Positions 9,102 to 17,046 of a stretch of DNA of 64,000 nucleotides are shown piece after piece. Location: positions 124,001 to 188,000 of the forward strand of contig NZ_JABRWJ010000003.1 of NCBI RefSeq assembly GCF_013266755.1, given 5' to 3'. Each line of letters opens with the position of its first letter. Positions within the stretch are counted from its first letter, which is position 1. A model generated the notes under the pieces. It was not told where the DNA came from, made no database searches, and was given only the letters and a program-made list of their open reading frames with translations. The stretch comes from Pseudaquabacterium terrae (lineage in GTDB: Bacteria > Pseudomonadota > Gammaproteobacteria > Burkholderiales > Burkholderiaceae_C). Both the position numbers and the translations under genes were made by a program.

Positions 9102-9310
9102 GATGATGCTCCAGTGATGTGGGGCATTAGCGCGATGCGACTTGGCGCCCCGGGGTTGCAATTGCTGTCGTGCCTCGATCGAGCTGTTCGACCTCTTTCT
9201 CGGCACTCTCTAGACCAACGACTCGCTGCCCTTTGTGGTTTGCATTCGCGCCGTGGACAGCCTCATTACAGGCGATGCGAATGGGTTTGGTAAGTCGGGA
9301 CGATCGGCAG

Positions 9311-9326
9311 CTAGGAGCACTCCTAG
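9311..9326. promoter_or_regulatory. Perfect 7-bp inverted repeat ahead of the needle-like gene
   Basis: The sequence CTAGGAG-CA-CTCCTAG is a perfect dyad at the far end of a 220-bp, less G+C-rich leader upstream of the needle-like gene. It overlaps the last codons of the FliO-like gene. The two-base loop is too short for a stable terminator and no T run follows, so a regulator-binding site is more plausible. This is inference only. Confidence 0.3.
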
Positions 9327-9640
9327 TGCCCTTCGCCACCCACCGGTGGACGCTCCGATACGGTGTCAGCGGGCACGGCGGCGGGCCAGTGCGCGATCGT
9401 GCTGATGCCGCCGGCCGTGACGCCGAGCAGCCAGCGCGCACCGCCGTGCTCGACGATGACGACGCGCTCCTTGGTGCCCACCGGCAGCGCGCGCACGAAA
9501 CGCAGCGCGTCGTCGGCGCGGCCGGGCGCGGCGCGCGGCTGCAACCGCGTGCGCAGCAGGTGCAGGCAGACCCAGGCCAGCGCGATCACGAAGCCCAGCG
9601 CGAGCAGCGTGACGGCGAAATTGGTGGCGAACGATTCCAT
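9323..9640 (-). CDS. FliO-like membrane protein of the injectisome operon
   Basis: The 105-residue product has one N-terminal membrane segment (FAVTLLALGFVIALAWVCLHLL). A short cytoplasmic domain follows with the FliO pattern: RFVRALPVGTKERVVIVEHG then RWLLGVTAGGIS. In flagella FliO assists assembly of the FliP (SctR) export gate. The gene is the last of the sctQ-R-S-T-U series, 15 bp after sctU. Injectisome loci normally lack a FliO equivalent, so this is unusual. The absence of other flagellar genes argues against a stray flagellar operon. The similarity is by pattern; a profile comparison would settle it. Confidence 0.65.
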   Translation of the reverse strand: MESFATNFAVTLLALGFVIALAWVCLHLLRTRLQPRAAPGRADDALRFVRALPVGTKERVVIVEHGGARWLLGVTAGGISTIAHWPAAVPADTVSERPPVGGEGH

Positions 9641-9655
9641 GGGGTTCAGTCCTCG

Positions 9656-10879
9656 TCAGGTGTCGCGCGACGGACCGGCCGAGCGGTCCGGGTAGGCGGT
9701 CAGGTCCAGGCCGGGCGCGGCGCGGCGCCGCGGCGGCGCCGGGTCGGGTGCGGCCAGGTTCCAGGCCGCGGCGTGGTCGGCCGCGCGCTGTGCATCGAGC
9801 TGCTCGCGCACCTCGCGCGCCCACAGGATGACCTCGGCGATCAGATCGAACAGGTCGGCCGGCACGACATCGCCGACCTCCGCGCGTGCGAGCAGGTCGC
9901 GCGCCAGGGCGACGTTGCGCACGATCGGCACGCCGGCCTCCTCGGCCGCGGCCCGCATGGCGCGAGCGACGTGCTCTTCGCCCTTGGCGGCGACCATCGG
10001 CACCGGACAGGACTCGCGGTCGTAGTCGATCGCGATCGCCACATGCGTCGGGTTCACCACCAGCACGCTCGCCTGGCGCGCGGCCTGCGCCTGCTGGCGT
10101 TGCGCCTGTTCCTGCGCCTGCTGGCGGCGCTGCGCCTTGATGTGCGGATCGCCTTCGCTTTCCTTCATCTCCTGGCGGATGTCGCGCATGCTCATGCGCA
10201 TCTTCTTCAGGAAGGCATGGCGCTGGTACACCGCGTCGAGGATCGCCACCAACACGAACAGGCCCACCGCCCAGCCCATCAGCTGCAGCGTCAGCGCATG
10301 CATCAGCGAGCCGATGGCGGCTGCGGGCAGGTCCGGCGTGCGCCCCAGGCGCACCAGCTGCGGCAGCATGCTGCGCACCACCAGCCAGCCGACAACCAGC
10401 AGCAGCACGGTCTTGGCCAGCGCCTTGATCACCTCGATCAGGTGATCCATCGAGAACATGCGCTTGACGCCCTCGACCGGGTTCAGGTTCTCGAGCTTCG
10501 GCGTCACCTTGTCGAAGCTCAGCACCGGTCCGGTCTGCAGAAAGTCGGTCAGCAGCCCGACCAGCGCCGCCGGCACGACGAGGATCGCCACCAGCGTCAG
10601 CGCCAGCTCGGCGGACAGCGCGCCGATCGTGCGCGCGGCGCCGGCAAAGCCGGTGCTCGCCCAGCCGGCGCCGATGACGCCGAACAGCGCATCGAACAGC
10701 GCCGCCAGCCGTTTCGCCGCGAAGCCGGTGGCCAGCGCCGCCATCACCAGCCACAGCACCAGGCCGACTGCGCTGGTGACCTCGCGGCTCTTCGCGACGT
10801 CGCCCTTCTTGCGCGCATCCTCCAGCTTCTTGGATGTCGGCTGTTCGGTCTTGTCGCCGCCGTCGTTCTTGTCCGACAT
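9656..10879 (-). CDS. sctU: SctU, export-apparatus autoprotease (YscU/FlhB family)
   Basis: SctU sits at the export gate in the inner membrane and self-cleaves to switch substrate class. The 407-residue product opens with the basic stretch KTEQPTSKKLEDARKKGDVA, characteristic of the family. Four membrane segments follow, then a cytoplasmic domain containing the autocleavage tetrad Asn276-Pro-Thr-His279 (VVNPTHVAIAIDYD). The C-terminal domain ends LFDLIAEVILWAREVR, and a Pro/Arg-rich tail follows. It begins 4 bp after sctT and is followed closely by the FliO-like gene. All key residues are intact, so a functional apparatus is expected. Confidence 0.92.
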   Translation of the reverse strand: MSDKNDGGDKTEQPTSKKLEDARKKGDVAKSREVTSAVGLVLWLVMAALATGFAAKRLAALFDALFGVIGAGWASTGFAGAARTIGALSAELALTLVAILVVPAALVGLLTDFLQTGPVLSFDKVTPKLENLNPVEGVKRMFSMDHLIEVIKALAKTVLLLVVGWLVVRSMLPQLVRLGRTPDLPAAAIGSLMHALTLQLMGWAVGLFVLVAILDAVYQRHAFLKKMRMSMRDIRQEMKESEGDPHIKAQRRQQAQEQAQRQQAQAARQASVLVVNPTHVAIAIDYDRESCPVPMVAAKGEEHVARAMRAAAEEAGVPIVRNVALARDLLARAEVGDVVPADLFDLIAEVILWAREVREQLDAQRAADHAAAWNLAAPDPAPPRRRAAPGLDLTAYPDRSAGPSRDT

Positions 10880-10883
10880 GGCT

Positions 10884-11678
10884 TCAGCCCCCGAACAAGG
10901 CGCGCAAGGTGCGCAGCACGACCGCGCCGCGCCCCAGCAGGTCGTCCTGCAGCAGCTGCACCAGGCTGGCGAGCTGGATCAGCACGATCCAGGTCGCGGC
11001 CACCGCCTTCAGCGACATCGACAGCGAGAAGACGTTGAGCTGCTGCGCGAAGCGGTTGATCAGGCCGAGCACGACGTCGACCGCGTACAGCAGCACCAGC
11101 GCGGGCGCCGACACCAGCAGGCCCAGCAGCATGATGCGGCCGAACTCGGCCTCGAAGAGCCGTGCGCCGCCGGCGGCGAGCGCGGGCATCGGTGCCAGCA
11201 CCGGCCACAGCGCATAACTCTCGAACAGCGCGGCCATCATCACCATGAAACCGCCGCCGGCCATGAACACCCAGCTCGCCAGGCGCGCGAACAACGCGCC
11301 GGTCAGCGAGGTCTGGTGGCCCGACAGCGGGTCCATCACCTGCGCCTGCGTCGTGCCGACCTTGCTGTCGATCAGCTGGCCGCCGATCTCGAAGGCCCAC
11401 ATCACGCCGGCGAACAGGAAGCCGAGCGCGCCGCCGATGAAGGCCTCCTTGGCGAACAGCGGCATCAGCGCGAATCCGGCCGGCACCGGCCCGCCTGCCG
11501 GCTGCATCACCAGCGCCATCAGCGCGATGGCCAGGAACATCGCGTTGCGCACGGTCGACGGGATCAGGTCGGCGGTGAAGAGGGGCACCAGCAGGAAGGC
11601 CACCGCGACGCGGGTGGTCGACAGGCCCAGCAGCAGCACCAGCTCGCGCAGCGGGGTGACCAGCGTCAGCGCTTCCAT
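10884..11678 (-). CDS. sctT: SctT, export-apparatus membrane protein (YscT/FliR family)
   Basis: SctT forms part of the SctR-S-T export gate. The 264-residue product has about six membrane segments and FliR/YscT features: GLSTTRVAVAFLLVPLFTA near the N-terminus, then KEAFIGGALGFLFAGVMWAF, GQLIDSKVGTTQAQVMDPLS, and QLNVFSLSMSLKAV. The ATG overlaps the sctS stop by one base (TGATG); an upstream extension would run through sctS and was rejected. It is followed 4 bp later by sctU. The length is normal for the family. Confidence 0.92.
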   Translation of the reverse strand: MEALTLVTPLRELVLLLGLSTTRVAVAFLLVPLFTADLIPSTVRNAMFLAIALMALVMQPAGGPVPAGFALMPLFAKEAFIGGALGFLFAGVMWAFEIGGQLIDSKVGTTQAQVMDPLSGHQTSLTGALFARLASWVFMAGGGFMVMMAALFESYALWPVLAPMPALAAGGARLFEAEFGRIMLLGLLVSAPALVLLYAVDVVLGLINRFAQQLNVFSLSMSLKAVAATWIVLIQLASLVQLLQDDLLGRGAVVLRTLRALFGG

Positions 11679-11950
11679 CAGCGGCGCACCAGGCCGGCGA
11701 AGTCGGTGAACACGCGGTCGCCGAATTGGTACAGGCCGCCGCCCAGCAGCGACGCGGTGAGAAAGATCGTGATGACGATCGCGAAGAACTTGGCGACGTA
11801 CTGCAGCGTCTGCTCCTGCAGCTGCGTCGCGGCCTGGATGAAGGCGATCACCAGGCCGACCACCGCCGCCACCAGGATCGGCGGCGTCGACAGCAGCAGC
11901 ACGAACCACAGCGCCTGCTGGGTCAACTGAAGGATGTCCGAGTGACCCAT
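11678..11950 (-). CDS. sctS: SctS, export-apparatus membrane protein (YscS/FliQ family)
   Basis: SctS is the small two-helix component of the export gate. The 90-residue product shows the classical FliQ/YscS pattern: an N-terminal LQLTQQALWFVLLLSTPPIL helix, AAVVGLVIAFIQAATQLQEQ, TLQYVAKFFAI, and a final basic segment. It lies 4 bp after sctR and overlaps sctT by one base, in the conserved R-S-T-U order. Nothing is truncated. Confidence 0.93.
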   Translation of the reverse strand: MGHSDILQLTQQALWFVLLLSTPPILVAAVVGLVIAFIQAATQLQEQTLQYVAKFFAIVITIFLTASLLGGGLYQFGDRVFTDFAGLVRR

Positions 11951-11954
11951 GGCG

Positions 11955-12611
11955 TCACGCGTAGGTCAGGATCAGGCCGTGGGTCAGCTTGACCCAGCCG
12001 TCGATCAGCACGAACAGCAGCAGCTTGAACGGCATCGACACCGTCGTCGGCGACAGCATCATCATGCCCATCGCCATCAGCACGTTGGAGATCACCAGGT
12101 CGATCACCAGGAAGGGCAGGAAGATCAGGAAGCCGATCTCGAAGGCGACCGACAGCTCGCTGACGGTGAAGGCCGGCACGACGACCAGGAAGTCGCGCTC
12201 GGTGAGCGCCGCGGCCTGTTCCGGCTTCAGGCTCTTCTGCGCGGTCTTCAGGAAGAAGGCGCGCTCCAGCGGGCGGCTGTGCTTGATCAGGAACTCGCGC
12301 AGCGGCTCCTTCGCGCTGTCGGCCGCCTTCAGAAGGCCTTGCGTGTTGCCGGCGGCGGCCTCGGGCACGGCCTGCACGCGCGCGGCCATCTCGCTGCCCA
12401 CGGGATACATCACGTAGATGCTGAGCACCAGCGCCAACCCGTTGAGCACGACGTTCGGTGGCACCTGCTGCAGCCCGAGCGCGTTGCGCAGCAGGCTCAG
12501 CACGATGACGATCTTCGTGAACGAGGTGACCATCACCGCGACGAAGGGCGCCAGCGCCAGCACGACGACGGTGAGCAGCGCAGACGATGGCGAGAATTGC
12601 GAGAGGTCCAT
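11955..12611 (-). CDS. sctR: SctR, export-apparatus membrane protein (YscR/FliP family)
   Basis: SctR forms the core of the export gate. The 218-residue product contains the family signature VMVTSFTKIVIVLSLLRNAL, then GLQQVPPNVVLNGLALVLSI, and a C-terminal half with VVPAFTVSELSVAFEIGFLI followed by DLVISNVLMAMGMMMLSPTT. No signal peptide precedes it, as is normal for SctR. The ATG lies only 8 bp after an HrpL-like -10 element, so a transcript from that box would have almost no leader. The gene may instead be served by read-through from sctQ. Confidence 0.94.
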   Translation of the reverse strand: MDLSQFSPSSALLTVVVLALAPFVAVMVTSFTKIVIVLSLLRNALGLQQVPPNVVLNGLALVLSIYVMYPVGSEMAARVQAVPEAAAGNTQGLLKAADSAKEPLREFLIKHSRPLERAFFLKTAQKSLKPEQAAALTERDFLVVVPAFTVSELSVAFEIGFLIFLPFLVIDLVISNVLMAMGMMMLSPTTVSMPFKLLLFVLIDGWVKLTHGLILTYA

Positions 12612-12618
12612 GGCCCGC

Positions 12619-12647
12619 TGTGTCGCCGCGGGGCGCGCGCCGGTTCA
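12619..12647 (-). promoter_or_regulatory. HrpL/ECF-type box D upstream of sctR
   Basis: Minus-strand TGAACC, 16 bp, then CGACACA. This fits the ECF hrp-box pattern GGAACC-N15/16-CCACNNA with one mismatch in each half, and the same spacing recurs at three other places in the locus. It is the weakest of the four because the -10 half ends 8 bp from the sctR ATG. Confidence 0.4.
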
Positions 12648-12681
12648 AGGCTTCGGCGCGCTTTTGGGCTTCAGGCGGACT

Positions 12682-13542
12682 TCAAGCGGGCCGAACGTGC
12701 GTTTGTTCCGGATCGCCCAGGCCCTGCAGTGCGAGCGCCCAGCCGTCGCCCCAGGGGATCAAACGGCCGTGGGCCAGGCAACGGGCCGGCTCGCGGGCAG
12801 CCGGCAATTGCCAGAGCGTGGCAGGCAGGTCGGACAGGATGGCGTCGGCCAGCGAGGGCTGATGCCAGCCGGCGAGGCGGTCGGCGGGGATCGCGTGCGC
12901 CAGTTGCAGCCGGACTTCGCAGGGGCGGCCCGCGGCGGGGTTGGCGGGTTCCGGGGGTGGCATCGGTCCGGCCAGCACGCGGGGTGACGAGGGATCACGC
13001 AAGTCGACCTTCACGCCGGCATCGGAAGGCTCGGCGGCGCAGCGCAGGCGACCCGTCCAGTCCGGCTTCATCGACGGCGGCAGCAGCACCGCGCCGCCGG
13101 GCTCGATCTGGTCCAGGTCGTCTGCCGACAAGTGCAGCCGCGCCGCGCTCAACACGGCTTCGACCGCCGGCCATTGCAGGCGCGTGGCCAGTTGATCCGG
13201 CGGAGGCTGCAAGGATCGCAGCCAGGGCCAGGTACCGATCAGTTGGTGGCAGCTGTCGCGCCACGGCAGGCGCACGTCCGTCGAGCTGATCGGTGCCGGC
13301 TCGGGCCTCCAGCGCCATGCCGGCGGGTCGCGCAGCCAGTCGTCGAGTGCGGCCACCATCGGCTCGCCGCGCTGCAGCGCGAGCGCGGCGGCGGCCGCGT
13401 GGGGTGCGGGGCCGACTGCTTCGCCAAGGTACAGGCGCAGCGGGCCGTGCGGCGTGGTCGCTTCGAACCAGGTGCCGAGTGCGGCCCAGCCGCGGGCAGG
13501 CGGTGGGACGGGACGGGTGTGTGTCGTTTCGGCGATGTTCAT
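12682..13542 (-). CDS. sctQ: SctQ, cytoplasmic sorting-platform/C-ring protein (YscQ family)
   Basis: SctQ builds the cytoplasmic sorting platform with SctK, SctL and SctN. The 286-residue product is divergent at the N-terminus, as is usual. The last 90 residues have an SpoA/FliN-like pattern: CEVRLQLAHAIPADRLAGW, then PARCLAHGRLIPWGDGWALA. Position directly ahead of sctR-S-T-U supports the assignment strongly. No internal start for a separate C-terminal product is obvious. The gap before the gene holds no clear box. Confidence is lower than for the membrane components because identity rests on the C-terminal pattern plus order. Confidence 0.75.
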   Translation of the reverse strand: MNIAETTHTRPVPPPARGWAALGTWFEATTPHGPLRLYLGEAVGPAPHAAAAALALQRGEPMVAALDDWLRDPPAWRWRPEPAPISSTDVRLPWRDSCHQLIGTWPWLRSLQPPPDQLATRLQWPAVEAVLSAARLHLSADDLDQIEPGGAVLLPPSMKPDWTGRLRCAAEPSDAGVKVDLRDPSSPRVLAGPMPPPEPANPAAGRPCEVRLQLAHAIPADRLAGWHQPSLADAILSDLPATLWQLPAAREPARCLAHGRLIPWGDGWALALQGLGDPEQTHVRPA

Positions 13543-13626
13543 GTCTTGTGCTTTCGCGTGCGGTCACCTGAGCGAGCCAAGGCCACGGGGTGCCCGGTTC
13601 CGCTCATGTCCTCCGTCGTCCCGCAA

Positions 13627-14289
13627 CTAAGCACGCCCGCTCACCATCATGCGAGTGAGCTCGGCCACCGAGCGCGCCTTCATCTTCGCCATGCCGCGCG
13701 CGCGGTACAGCTCGACGGTCTTGATCGACAGGCCGATGCGGTCGGCGATGTTCTTGTTGTAGGTACCCTGGATCACGTGGCCGAGCACCTGGCGTTCGCG
13801 CGGCGTCAACGCAGCCTCGCGTGCGGTGAAGCGGCGCTGCGCTTCGTCGTCCTCGCCGTCGCGCGGTGCAGCCGCGTCGGGCGCCGGGACCCCCGGAGAA
13901 CGAGAACTTGCCCCCGACGCGAACGCCGCATCGAGTGCCGCCTCCAGCGCTTCGTCGTCGAAGGGCTTCTCGAGCAGCGTCACGGCGCCCTTGCGCATCG
14001 CCTCCACGGCGAGCGGCACGTCGGCATGGCCGCTCATGTAGATGACAGGCGGCGCGGCGTCGAGCTCGGCCAGGCGGTCGTGCACGTCGAGGCCGGACAG
14101 CTCGGGCATGCGCACGTCGAGCATCAGGCAGCAGCGTTCGCTGCGGTCGCGCCGGGCCAGCGCCTCGACCGCTTCGCGCGGGTCGCCCCAGGCCTGCACC
14201 TCGAAGCCGCAGCCGGCGAGCCAGAAGCGCGTGGCCTCGCGGAATTCGAGGTTGTCGTCGACGATGTAGACCATTGAGCGCTTGCTCAT
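13627..14289 (-). CDS. FixJ-like response regulator embedded in the type III locus
   Basis: This 220-residue protein has an N-terminal receiver with the acidic pocket (YIVDDN), phospho-acceptor Asp58 (CLMLDVRMPELSG) and the conserved Lys-Pro (LLEKPFDD). A 35-residue Ala/Pro linker follows, then a LuxR-type helix-turn-helix (ALTPRERQVLGHVIQGTYNK, IGLSIKTVELYRARGMAKMK). The length and receiver are FixJ/NarL-like. It overlaps the kinase gene by ATGA, so the two are produced together and are almost certainly partners. Lying inside the injectisome cluster, it probably controls secretion genes or the ECF factor that reads the hrp-like boxes. Confidence 0.88.
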   Translation of the reverse strand: MSKRSMVYIVDDNLEFREATRFWLAGCGFEVQAWGDPREAVEALARRDRSERCCLMLDVRMPELSGLDVHDRLAELDAAPPVIYMSGHADVPLAVEAMRKGAVTLLEKPFDDEALEAALDAAFASGASSRSPGVPAPDAAAPRDGEDDEAQRRFTAREAALTPRERQVLGHVIQGTYNKNIADRIGLSIKTVELYRARGMAKMKARSVAELTRMMVSGRA

Positions 14290-15371
14290 GAATTCTCCTT
14301 GGCGGCCTCTGCCAGCAGCGGCAGGCCGAGATGGAACGTGGCGCCGCGCTCGGGATTGCGGCTGAACCAGAGGCGGCCCTGGTGCAGCTCGACGAACGAG
14401 CGGCAGATCGACAGGCCGATGCCCATGCCGTTGGGTTTGCTCGACGCGAAGGGCACGAAGAGCCTGGCGGCCGCGTCGTCGGCGAGGCCGCAGCCGTTGT
14501 CGCGCACCTGCAGCTCGACGTCGCGCTCGCGCACGAAGAGCCGCAGGCTTAGCTGCGGCTTGGGCGGCGGGTCGCTGCGCAGCGCGTCGAGCGCGTTGCG
14601 CATCAGGTTCACGACCACCTGCTGCAGCATCACGACGTCACCGCGCACGCGCACCGGCATGTCGGGCAGGTCGAGGGTCAGCGTCGCGCCGCTGCGGCGC
14701 AGGTCCCAGTCGAGCAGCGATGCGCAGGCGCGCACCAGCGCCACCACATCGACGCGAACGTGGCGCGGCTGGTGCGAATGCGTGAACTCGCGGATACGGC
14801 CGATCACGCGCGACGCGAACATCACCTGCTCGATCGCGCGGCCCAGCGCATCGGTCTCCTCGGCCTGCAGCGCGCGCCGCGCCAGTCGCGCGCGCAGGCC
14901 GCGCAGCAGGTTCGCGGCGGCGCCGATCGGCTGGTTCAGCTCATGCGCCAGCGTGGTCGCCATCTCGCCGACGGAAATCACGCGCGAGGTGAACAGCAGC
15001 TGCTCGCGGTCGTCGAGCTGGCGCTGCAGCGCGCGGCCCTGCTCGCGGCGATCGGCCAGGCGCAGCAGCCGGTGCTCGGCGTCGAAGGGCACGAGCTGGG
15101 CGTCCCCCGCGAACGCGTCGCCGAGGATCAGCCGCTGCGGCGCGGGCGTTTCGGCCGACAGCAGCGCGGGCAGCGCGGCGTCGACGGCGGCCAGCGACGC
15201 GCCGGCGCCGATCGTCGGCAGCAGCGCCCGCCACGCCGGACTGATCCAGCGCAGCGTGGCCGAGCGGCGGTGCACCAGCGCGACCGCATCGCCGAGGGCG
15301 GCCAGCGCCTGGCAGCAGGCCGGGGGCAGCGTCTCGAGCGCCGGTGGGTCGAGGTCGAGCGTGGCGGACAT
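14286..15371 (-). CDS. Cytoplasmic sensor histidine kinase, partner of the FixJ-like regulator
   Basis: The 361-residue product has no transmembrane segment. Its N-terminal 110 residues look like a degenerate PAS sensor (VHRRSATLRWISPAWRAL). The dimerisation/phosphotransfer helix has the FixL-type H-box with His143 (MATTLAHELNQPIGAAANLL). The ATPase domain is complete: QQVVVNLMRNALDAL, DNGCGLADDA, GMGIGLSICRSFVELHQG. The ATG overlaps the stop of the upstream unknown gene by one base, and the stop overlaps the regulator start by 4 bp. A cytosolic cue such as redox or a metabolite is likely, but no cofactor-binding residue is evident. Confidence 0.87.
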   Translation of the reverse strand: MSATLDLDPPALETLPPACCQALAALGDAVALVHRRSATLRWISPAWRALLPTIGAGASLAAVDAALPALLSAETPAPQRLILGDAFAGDAQLVPFDAEHRLLRLADRREQGRALQRQLDDREQLLFTSRVISVGEMATTLAHELNQPIGAAANLLRGLRARLARRALQAEETDALGRAIEQVMFASRVIGRIREFTHSHQPRHVRVDVVALVRACASLLDWDLRRSGATLTLDLPDMPVRVRGDVVMLQQVVVNLMRNALDALRSDPPPKPQLSLRLFVRERDVELQVRDNGCGLADDAAARLFVPFASSKPNGMGIGLSICRSFVELHQGRLWFSRNPERGATFHLGLPLLAEAAKENS

Positions 15372-16342
15372 CACGTCTCCAGCAGCGGCGCCTGGGGGCC
15401 GAGCAGCGGTTGCGGGCTCACCAGCACCAGCACGCTCCACTGCCCGCCCAGCGCGGTCCAGAAGCGGCGCACGGCATCGATGCGTACGCCGGCTTGCCGC
15501 CAGCGCGGCGGCCCGATGCGCACCGGCCCGAGCTGCAGCTCGCACGGCACGGCGCCGAGCGGCGCGCCCGCGCTGTCCAGCGCAACGAGCCGGCGACCGC
15601 CGCGCGGATGGTGTTCCTTGATCGCGCGCACCTGGCACCAGGCGCGCGCCGGCGCGTCGGCCGCCCATTGCAGATGCGCCGGGAATCGCTGGCCGCTGAA
15701 GGCGACGCGGCCGGCCATCGGGCCGCGCGGGCGCGGCATCGGCCGCGGCCACAGCACGAAGGCCCAGGCGCTGCCTGGCGTGTCGTCGGCCTGCGGGCAC
15801 ACCAGCACCACACAGCGGGCGCGCGACCAGTGTTCGGCGGCGGCACGCAGCGCAGCCGGCGGCTGGGGCGCGGCCAGGCGCTCGTTGATCGCGCGGGCGA
15901 GCGGATCCTGCCACTGTGCGGCATCGCCGTTGTCGATCTCGACGCCGGCTGGGGCATCGTAGGCGGCGGTGTCATCGGACAGCGGATCGTCGGGCAGCGC
16001 GATCGGATCCGGATCGCGCTTCGCGGCCCGCGGTTCGTCGCGCTCCTCGTCGCGTCGCGATGCCGGCGTCTCGGCCTGGCGCGCCATCGGCCAGGCGTCG
16101 CCGGGATGCACCTGCAGGCCGATCAGTGTCACCGGCATCAGCTGGTCGGCGGGCAGTGCGAAGCCGTTGGCCAGGTCTGCCGCCGGCTGCGCCGCATCGG
16201 GCGCGCGTGGCGCCTCGGCGCTCACCACAGCCTGCGGCCGTGCGGCGGCCTGCAGCGTCGCGGTGTGCAGCGCGGCATCCTCCGGGGCCGCGACCTCGGA
16301 CGCGGCGAGCGCCGGGCTGTGCGCGAGGGTGACCGCCTGCAT
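15371..16342 (-). CDS. Unknown type III secretion-locus protein
   Basis: The 323-residue product is soluble, without signal peptide or membrane segments. The first 150 residues are low-complexity, rich in Ala, Asp and Pro. The second half is ordered, with beta-rich segments (ARCVVLVCPQ, WAFVLWPRPMP, GRVAFSGQRFPAHLQW, VPCELQLGPVRIG) and ends WSVLVLVSPQPLLG. I do not recognise the family. It lies between the DUF6683-like gene and the kinase, coupled to the latter by TGATG. Since SctP already has its own gene, this is probably a lineage-specific component or regulator. Confidence 0.6.
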   Translation of the reverse strand: MQAVTLAHSPALAASEVAAPEDAALHTATLQAAARPQAVVSAEAPRAPDAAQPAADLANGFALPADQLMPVTLIGLQVHPGDAWPMARQAETPASRRDEERDEPRAAKRDPDPIALPDDPLSDDTAAYDAPAGVEIDNGDAAQWQDPLARAINERLAAPQPPAALRAAAEHWSRARCVVLVCPQADDTPGSAWAFVLWPRPMPRPRGPMAGRVAFSGQRFPAHLQWAADAPARAWCQVRAIKEHHPRGGRRLVALDSAGAPLGAVPCELQLGPVRIGPPRWRQAGVRIDAVRRFWTALGGQWSVLVLVSPQPLLGPQAPLLET

Positions 16343-16346
16343 GGCG

Positions 16347-16967
16347 TCAGGCCGCGAGCGCGGTGTCGCGCAGCGTGAGGCCGCTCACATCGAGTGTCAG
16401 CGCATGCGGGTCCAGACCGAGCAGCTGGCGCAGGTAGTTGGCGGCGCCCTGCTTCACGTGCGCCATGGCGGCCGCGCCGTCGCGGCGTGCGCGCGCGGCG
16501 AGGTCGGTCATCAGCACCGACAGGATCGCCAGCTGTTCGGCATAGGCCTGGCGCTCGCGCAGCGGCGCCCGCTGCCAGGCGGGGCTGCCGCGCACGATCG
16601 CGACCAGCTGGTGGCTCAGCGCCGGCAGCGCCTCGGGCGGCGATTCGGTGCCGTGCAGTGCGTGCAGGTTGGCGGCGACGAAGTGCGCCAGCGCGGCACC
16701 GACGTCGTCGTCCGCCGCCGCCGTGTCGCCGGACCGCACGACGCTGCGATAGTGGCGCAGGCAGCGCTGGTACAGCGCGGCGAGCTCCAGGCGCTCGCGC
16801 GCCGGACCCGGATGCGTGGCGGCCAACTGGCCCGGGGCCAGCGGCGACGCCGCGCGCGGCACCGTCAGCGGCGCCTCGCTGACACCCACCGCGTGCAGCG
16901 CACGCAGCGAGGTGGCGATGGCCTCGCGCAGGCGCTGCGTGAGATCGGGCGGGGTCGGTCGGTTCAT
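16347..16967 (-). CDS. DUF6683-like protein of the type III locus
   Basis: The 206-residue helical product resembles DUF6683-type proteins: a buried helix (VGAALAHFVAANLHALHG), a RQAYAEQLAILSVLMTDLA helix, and a closing GAANYLRQLLGLDPHALTLD. The function of that family is unknown to me. An ATG with a GGAG site 8 nt upstream was chosen over a GTG three codons earlier. It heads the unit that continues through the unknown 323-residue protein to the kinase and regulator, and an HrpL-like box lies about 50 bp upstream. A role specific to this injectisome lineage is inferred from position. Confidence 0.6.
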   Translation of the reverse strand: MNRPTPPDLTQRLREAIATSLRALHAVGVSEAPLTVPRAASPLAPGQLAATHPGPARERLELAALYQRCLRHYRSVVRSGDTAAADDDVGAALAHFVAANLHALHGTESPPEALPALSHQLVAIVRGSPAWQRAPLRERQAYAEQLAILSVLMTDLAARARRDGAAAMAHVKQGAANYLRQLLGLDPHALTLDVSGLTLRDTALAA

Positions 16968-17017
16968 GCGAAACACTCCGGGTGAGGCCGGCGGCGAGAC
17001 GCCGGGCCGGTCCGCGC

Positions 17018-17046
17018 TGTGTTGCAGCCGGCGCGCGCCGGGTTCA
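17018..17046 (-). promoter_or_regulatory. HrpL/ECF-type box A upstream of the DUF6683-kinase unit
   Basis: Minus-strand TGAACC, 16 bp, then CAACACA. It matches GGAACC-N16-CCACNNA with one mismatch per half. The TGA of the sctP stop codon is part of the -35 half, so the box sits exactly at the gene end and about 50 bp ahead of the next ATG. This is a sensible promoter position. Confidence 0.55.

Noticed and set aside
13543-13626. An hrp-like box before sctQ starting with GGAACC
   Set aside because: GGAACC is present on the minus strand, but the sequence 15-16 bp further on (TTGGCTC) does not fit the -10 half.
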